Shown in pieces: positions 60,549 through 64,000 of a stretch of DNA of 64,000 nucleotides. Source of the stretch: Collinsella sp. (GTDB lineage Bacteria > Actinomycetota > Coriobacteriia > Coriobacteriales > Coriobacteriaceae); assembly GCA_019419555.1 (NCBI GenBank), contig DXZR01000007.1, positions 1-64,000 on the forward strand, given 5' to 3'. The notes beneath the pieces are model-generated. The model was not told the origin of the DNA. It made no database searches and saw only the letters and a program-made list of their open reading frames with translations. A program made the position numbers and the translations under genes. The first letter of the stretch is position 1. Every line of letters begins with the position of its first letter.

Positions 60549-61526
60549 CTACTTCGCGTCGTAGGCCTCGGCGTCCCACCAGTCGAGTTGGGCGATGTTG
60601 TCGCGGATGTGCTGGCAGCTCTTGTGGAAGCCCTCGAGCTCGTACTCGGACAGGTCGAGCGTGTAGACCTCCTCGACGCCCTCGGCACCGATCACGCACG
60701 GCAGGGAGGTAAAGATGCCCTCCTCGCCATACTGGCCGGTCATAAGCGTGGAGGCCGAAAGCACGGCGTGCTCGTTGTGCAGCACGGCGGCGCAGACACG
60801 CGCGGCGGAGTTGGCGACGGCGTACTCGGTGCACTGCTTGCCAGCGTAGGTCACATAGCCGCCCTTGCGCGCGAGTTCCTCGACCTCCATGTGGTCGAAT
60901 GCGTACTTGTCGGGGTTCTCGGCCTGAAGCTCGTTGAGGCTCTTGCCGGCGATGGTTGCGGCCTTAAAGGCGGCAAGCTGGCTAAAACCGTGCTCGCCGA
61001 TCATGTAGGCGTCGATGGACTTGGGGCTCACGCCGACCTTCTTGGAGATCTCGGTGCGCAGGCGGGCGGAGTCCAGGCCGCAGCCCGAGCCGATGATCTT
61101 TTTGGGATCGTAGCCGGTCAGATGCCACAGCTCGGTGCACACGACGTCGCAGGGGTTGGAGATACTTACGAAGATGCCGTCAAAGCCAGCATCGACGATG
61201 CGCTTGGCAAAGGAGCGGGCGGCGTCGGTGGTAAAGAACAGCTCGCCGTCGCGGTTGCCAGCGGCCAGCGCGACCTTACCGGCGGCGTTGACGATGACGT
61301 CGCAGCAGGCCAGCTCCTCGTAGTGGTCGTAGCAGTTGACGATCTTGGTGTTGTACGGGACAAACGAAAGGGAGTCGCGCAGGTCCTGGACCTCGGACGT
61401 CACCTTGGCCTCGTTGATATCGCACAGGTACAGTTCATCGGCAATGCCCTGCATGAGCAGGCTGTTGGCGACATGTGCTCCTACGTGGCCCTGGCCGACC
61501 ACACCGATCTTACGCGTCTGGTACAT
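60549..61526 (-). CDS. L-lactate/L-2-hydroxyacid dehydrogenase
   Basis: 325 residues of the LDH/MDH superfamily. NAD site GVVGQGHVGAHVA, SISNPCDVV, catalytic His in IGEHGFSQ, Arg in DSARLR. The specificity loop (AAGKVALAAGNRDGELF) lacks the QxxGE of lactate dehydrogenases and resembles the L-2-hydroxyisocaproate dehydrogenase branch, as do ARKGGYVTYAGK and TEYAVANSA. It regenerates NAD by reducing a 2-oxoacid. ATG 61526 has GAAAGGATAC upstream; a longer frame to 61565 has no family sequence. Confidence 0.85.
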   Translation of the reverse strand: MYQTRKIGVVGQGHVGAHVANSLLMQGIADELYLCDINEAKVTSEVQDLRDSLSFVPYNTKIVNCYDHYEELACCDVIVNAAGKVALAAGNRDGELFFTTDAARSFAKRIVDAGFDGIFVSISNPCDVVCTELWHLTGYDPKKIIGSGCGLDSARLRTEISKKVGVSPKSIDAYMIGEHGFSQLAAFKAATIAGKSLNELQAENPDKYAFDHMEVEELARKGGYVTYAGKQCTEYAVANSAARVCAAVLHNEHAVLSASTLMTGQYGEEGIFTSLPCVIGAEGVEEVYTLDLSEYELEGFHKSCQHIRDNIAQLDWWDAEAYDAK

Positions 61527-61737
61527 ATATGTATCCTTTCGGCCGAGTTTTTCGCGTCGAACCATTGTAGCGTCCTGCTGTCACTTTGCTAAGCTAAAGC
61601 GAAGTAGTTTTTTGGGACATGCCTTAATCTCTACTTTTGGGGTGATTTGGGCCGCTGACGGCATCGCTGGGCGATGTGCTCGCGCGGATGGGGCCGCTCG
61701 TTGTACCATAGCTGCAACTGACTCGTAAGGAGCATCC

Positions 61738-62664
61738 ATGCCCATTCGCATCCCCGACGCCCTCCCTGCCGCCGCGCAGCTCGAGAGCGAGAACATCTTT
61801 GTCATGACCGAGTACCGCGCGCTGCACCAGGACATCCGTCCGCTGCGTGTGCTCATCCTCAACCTCATGCCCACCAAGATCGCCACCGAGACGCAGATTA
61901 TGCGCAAACTCTCCAACACGCCGTTGCAGGTGGAGGTGGACCTGCTGCGCACCAAGACGCACGAGGCCACGCACGTGAGCGCCGGCCACCTGGAGACGTT
62001 CTACCGCACGTTCGACGACATCCGCGACATCCACTACGACGGCCTGATTATCACGGGCGCGCCCGTGGAGCAGATGCCATTCGAGGAGGTCGACTACTGG
62101 CCCGAGCTCTGCCAGATCATGGACTGGTCCACCACGCACGTGCACTCCACGCTGCACATTTGTTGGGGCGCGCAGGCGGGGCTCTACCATCATTACGGCA
62201 TTCAGAAGTACGATCTACCGGCCAAGGCAAGTGGCGTGTTCGAGCATTATCTGGTGAAGCCGCAAAGCCCGCTGGTCCGCGGCTTTGACGACCGCTTCTA
62301 TGCCGTGCATTCGCGCAACACCGATGTGCGCCGCGAGGACGTGGAGGCCGAGCCGCAGCTTGAAGTCGTGGCCGTGTCCGACGAGGTAGGCCTGTATATC
62401 GTCAAGTCGACCGACAGCCGCCGCTTTTTTGTCTTTGGCCATCCCGAGTACGATACCGACACGCTGCGCCTGGAGTACGAGCGCGACGTGAAGCGCGGGC
62501 TCAACCCTCAGGTGCCGGCGCATTACTTCCCGGGCGACGATCCCACCGCCGAGCCGCGCAACGTCTGGCGCAGCCAGGCTCAGCTGCTCTACACCAACTG
62601 GCTCAACTACTACGTCTACCAGACCACGCCCTACGACCTGGCCCGCGCCGGCGAGGAGCACTAG
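61738..62664 (+). CDS. metA: Homoserine O-acetyltransferase (MetA family)
   Basis: 308 residues. Activates homoserine for methionine synthesis. Nucleophile Cys 142 (ICWGAQAGLYHH), His and Glu in FGHPEYDTDTL. Residue 111 is Glu (GAPVEQMPFEEVDYW). In this family Glu 111 goes with acetyl-CoA use and Gly with succinyl-CoA, so despite the metA name the product is predicted to be O-acetylhomoserine. GTAAGGAGC precedes ATG 61738. No SAM riboswitch is recognisable in the 170 bp upstream. Confidence 0.93.
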   Translation: MPIRIPDALPAAAQLESENIFVMTEYRALHQDIRPLRVLILNLMPTKIATETQIMRKLSNTPLQVEVDLLRTKTHEATHVSAGHLETFYRTFDDIRDIHYDGLIITGAPVEQMPFEEVDYWPELCQIMDWSTTHVHSTLHICWGAQAGLYHHYGIQKYDLPAKASGVFEHYLVKPQSPLVRGFDDRFYAVHSRNTDVRREDVEAEPQLEVVAVSDEVGLYIVKSTDSRRFFVFGHPEYDTDTLRLEYERDVKRGLNPQVPAHYFPGDDPTAEPRNVWRSQAQLLYTNWLNYYVYQTTPYDLARAGEEH

Positions 62665-63172
62665 GCCGCGGCCGTGGCTGCCGCTGTGGCGGTGGCAGCT
62701 GCTATGGCTGTGGCGGTTGCCGTATCTGTTGCCGTGACCGCTGCCGTGTCTGTTGCGTGATGAGCGTGGAAATCCGGACACACGAGCGTGGATAATCGGA
62801 CGTTTGCAACGTGAGCGTGGATAATCTCCCGTTTTTGGCTCACAAGGGGTCTCAAAGCGGGAGATTATCCACGCTCATTTTTTTGCAGCTGCCGTACCGT
62901 CGGCATCATCACGCGTTGAGTACATGCGGACTACATCGCAAACTAGGTAGTTTTGATCCACGGCATATTTTCTTTCAATGAAGTCGGTGGCTTTTGAGGC
63001 TCAAAATGTGGAGACAGGGACCTCTGGACAACCGCTCTACCTGCAGATATGGAGCATTGGCCTAAAACATCCAAAACCGTCAAGCATTTAGTCAGCTGCT
63101 GGACAGCATTTGGTCAGACTTCGCATGAAACCGTCTGGTACGTTGGCGTCGTTCCAAGAGTTGGGAGGCGAC
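62665..63172. repeat. Repeat-rich gap after metA, no gene
   Basis: 62668-62757 is a degenerate GCCGTG/GCTGTG-type tract (units of about 6 bp). Three units of GAGCGTGGA(T)AATC follow at 62762, 62784 and 62813, the last forming a 20-bp perfect inverted repeat (62812-62831 with 62858-62877). From 62880 to 63172 I see no gene. Confidence 0.7.
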
Positions 63173-64000
63173 ATGGCAAACGCGACGGCGAATCAAAGAC
63201 TTACAGGCCACATTAAAGCGTGCGAGCAGCAGATGAGCTGCGTGTACGCGCGCACGATGGCGGAGGCAAAGCAGATTGAGCGGCGGGTGGCGGCGGGAAG
63301 TCTCGAAGTGGTCATGCCGGGACTGTACGCGCGTCCGGAATACTGGTCCGAGCTCAAGTTTCGGCAGCGTTATCTGCATCGGGTGCGGGCGCTTGCGCAA
63401 AAGCACCCCGACTGGACGTTTTGCTCCTATACGGCGGCCGTCGTCTATGGTCTTTCGGTTTCGCATGCCAATTTGACGCACATCCATATCGCCGCGATGC
63501 CGGCGCAATCGACGACGCCGGGCTCTCAGGTCATTCACCATCGCTATGCTCATCGAACACGGGCCAGCCAGATGGATATTGCCGTGACCGATATCGATCA
63601 AACGATTGCGGATTGCCTGGTCGATGCATCGTTTGTCGAGGGGCTGATCATTGCGGACTCGGCGCTCCATGAGCAGCTTTTGTCGAAGGAGCATCTTGTT
63701 GAGACGGTCGACAGGCTTGGCTTGAATCGTCGCGGTGTTGTGACGGCGCGCAGGGTCGCGCGGTGTGCCGACGGCTTGTCGGAAAGCGGCGGCGAGTCCA
63801 AGGCGCGTGCGCTGATGATCAAGCGCGGCTGGCAGGTTCCGGAGCTGCAAGTTGAGCTGTTCGACCCGGTTGAGCCGGGAAGGCCGTATCGCGTTGACTA
63901 CCTGTGGCGCGTGGGCGACCGGTTGATCATTGGGGAGTTCGATGGATTCGTTAAAAGCGAGAAAGCGGCGGAGGAGGGCAAGCTTGCAAAGGCGCAATTT
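63173..64000 (+). CDS. AbiEi-like / nuclease-like protein, 3' end outside the window
   Basis: Open from ATG 63173 (GGGAGGCG upstream) to the window end, 276 codons so far. The N-terminal half resembles type IV antitoxin (AbiEi-like) wing and linker regions: RRVAAGSLEVVMPGLYARPEYW, then SYTAAVVYGLSV. The C-terminal part looks like a PD-(D/E)xK-type domain: SGGESKARALMIKRGW, RVDYLWRVGDRLIIGEFDGFVKSEKAA, with Asp in VDYLW and Glu-x-Asp in GEFDG. Proteins of this two-part kind are frequent and uncharacterised in actinobacteria. Partner genes, if any, lie beyond the window. Confidence 0.65.
   Translation, partial: MANATANQRLTGHIKACEQQMSCVYARTMAEAKQIERRVAAGSLEVVMPGLYARPEYWSELKFRQRYLHRVRALAQKHPDWTFCSYTAAVVYGLSVSHANLTHIHIAAMPAQSTTPGSQVIHHRYAHRTRASQMDIAVTDIDQTIADCLVDASFVEGLIIADSALHEQLLSKEHLVETVDRLGLNRRGVVTARRVARCADGLSESGGESKARALMIKRGWQVPELQVELFDPVEPGRPYRVDYLWRVGDRLIIGEFDGFVKSEKAAEEGKLAKAQF

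Noticed and set aside
61566..61737. SAM riboswitch or T-box before metA
   Set aside because: The 170 bp lack the conserved core elements of either class that I can recognise, and there is no terminator/antiterminator pair.
62762..62877. Possible CRISPR-like repeats (GAGCGTGGATAATC)
   Set aside because: Only three direct units, spacers of unequal length, one unit inverted, and no cas genes nearby.

Overview
The window (64 kb, high GC, almost every gene led by an AAGGAGG-type ribosome binding site) looks like a chromosomal segment of a gut coriobacterium, most likely Collinsella or a close relative. The reasons are the arginine deiminase cluster, two LytS/LytTR systems, several PTS operons for host or diet sugars, anaerobe enzymes (rubrerythrin, lactate-type dehydrogenase), and intergenic GGGGAC palindromes. 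The organism call is an inference from gene content and was not searched.

Layout. 1-1449: an IS3-family (IS150-like) element. 2035-10222: an arginine fermentation island bracketed by two nearly identical arcC copies. It holds arcC1, a divergent arcA paralogue with an XRE/S24 regulator on the minus strand, a YfcC-type arcD, arcA2, arcB and arcC2. 10555-16101: a LicR-type regulator with a cellobiose-family PTS (EIIA, EIIB, EIIC) and a GH1 6-phospho-beta-glucosidase. 16505-17506: an anchored C39-like protein. 17861-22998: amino acid permease, amidohydrolase and a LytS/LytTR system. 23091-28884: a zinc phospholipase-like protein, an MFS carrier, a glycosyltransferase and a second LytS/LytTR pair. 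28980-35375: phosphodiesterase, tRNA-Asp, Rrf2 regulator, MutY-like glycosylase, rubrerythrin, small membrane proteins, and a nucleotidyltransferase/HTH gene pair. 35427-45853: rmuC, an ABC exporter, nth, mfd, a PAP2 phosphatase, threonine aldolase and a GNAT. 45875-60415: three FrlB-type SIS deglycase-like genes, three GntR/UTRA regulators, a mannose-family PTS, an EamA carrier, a HAD phosphatase, a YitT protein and recQ. 60549-64000: a lactate/2-hydroxyacid dehydrogenase, metA, a repeat-rich gap and the start of an AbiEi-like/nuclease-like gene cut by the window end.

How the parts work together. In the arginine island, arginine enters by ArcD, is split by ArcA to citrulline and ammonia, ArcB makes carbamoyl phosphate and ornithine, and ArcC makes ATP. 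In the 46-60 kb region a phosphorylating transporter probably delivers 6-phosphorylated Amadori-type compounds to SIS deglycases, which would release a sugar phosphate and an amine or amino acid. Each GntR has its own recognisable repeated motif in nearby promoters, so three nested regulons can be read from the sequence.

The most unusual signals are non-coding. A 172-bp module occurs twice, just after two stop codons, and its helices differ by compensatory changes while loops and bulges are conserved. A second family of 3'-UTR palindromes has a conserved 36-nt core and unrelated but self-complementary arms.
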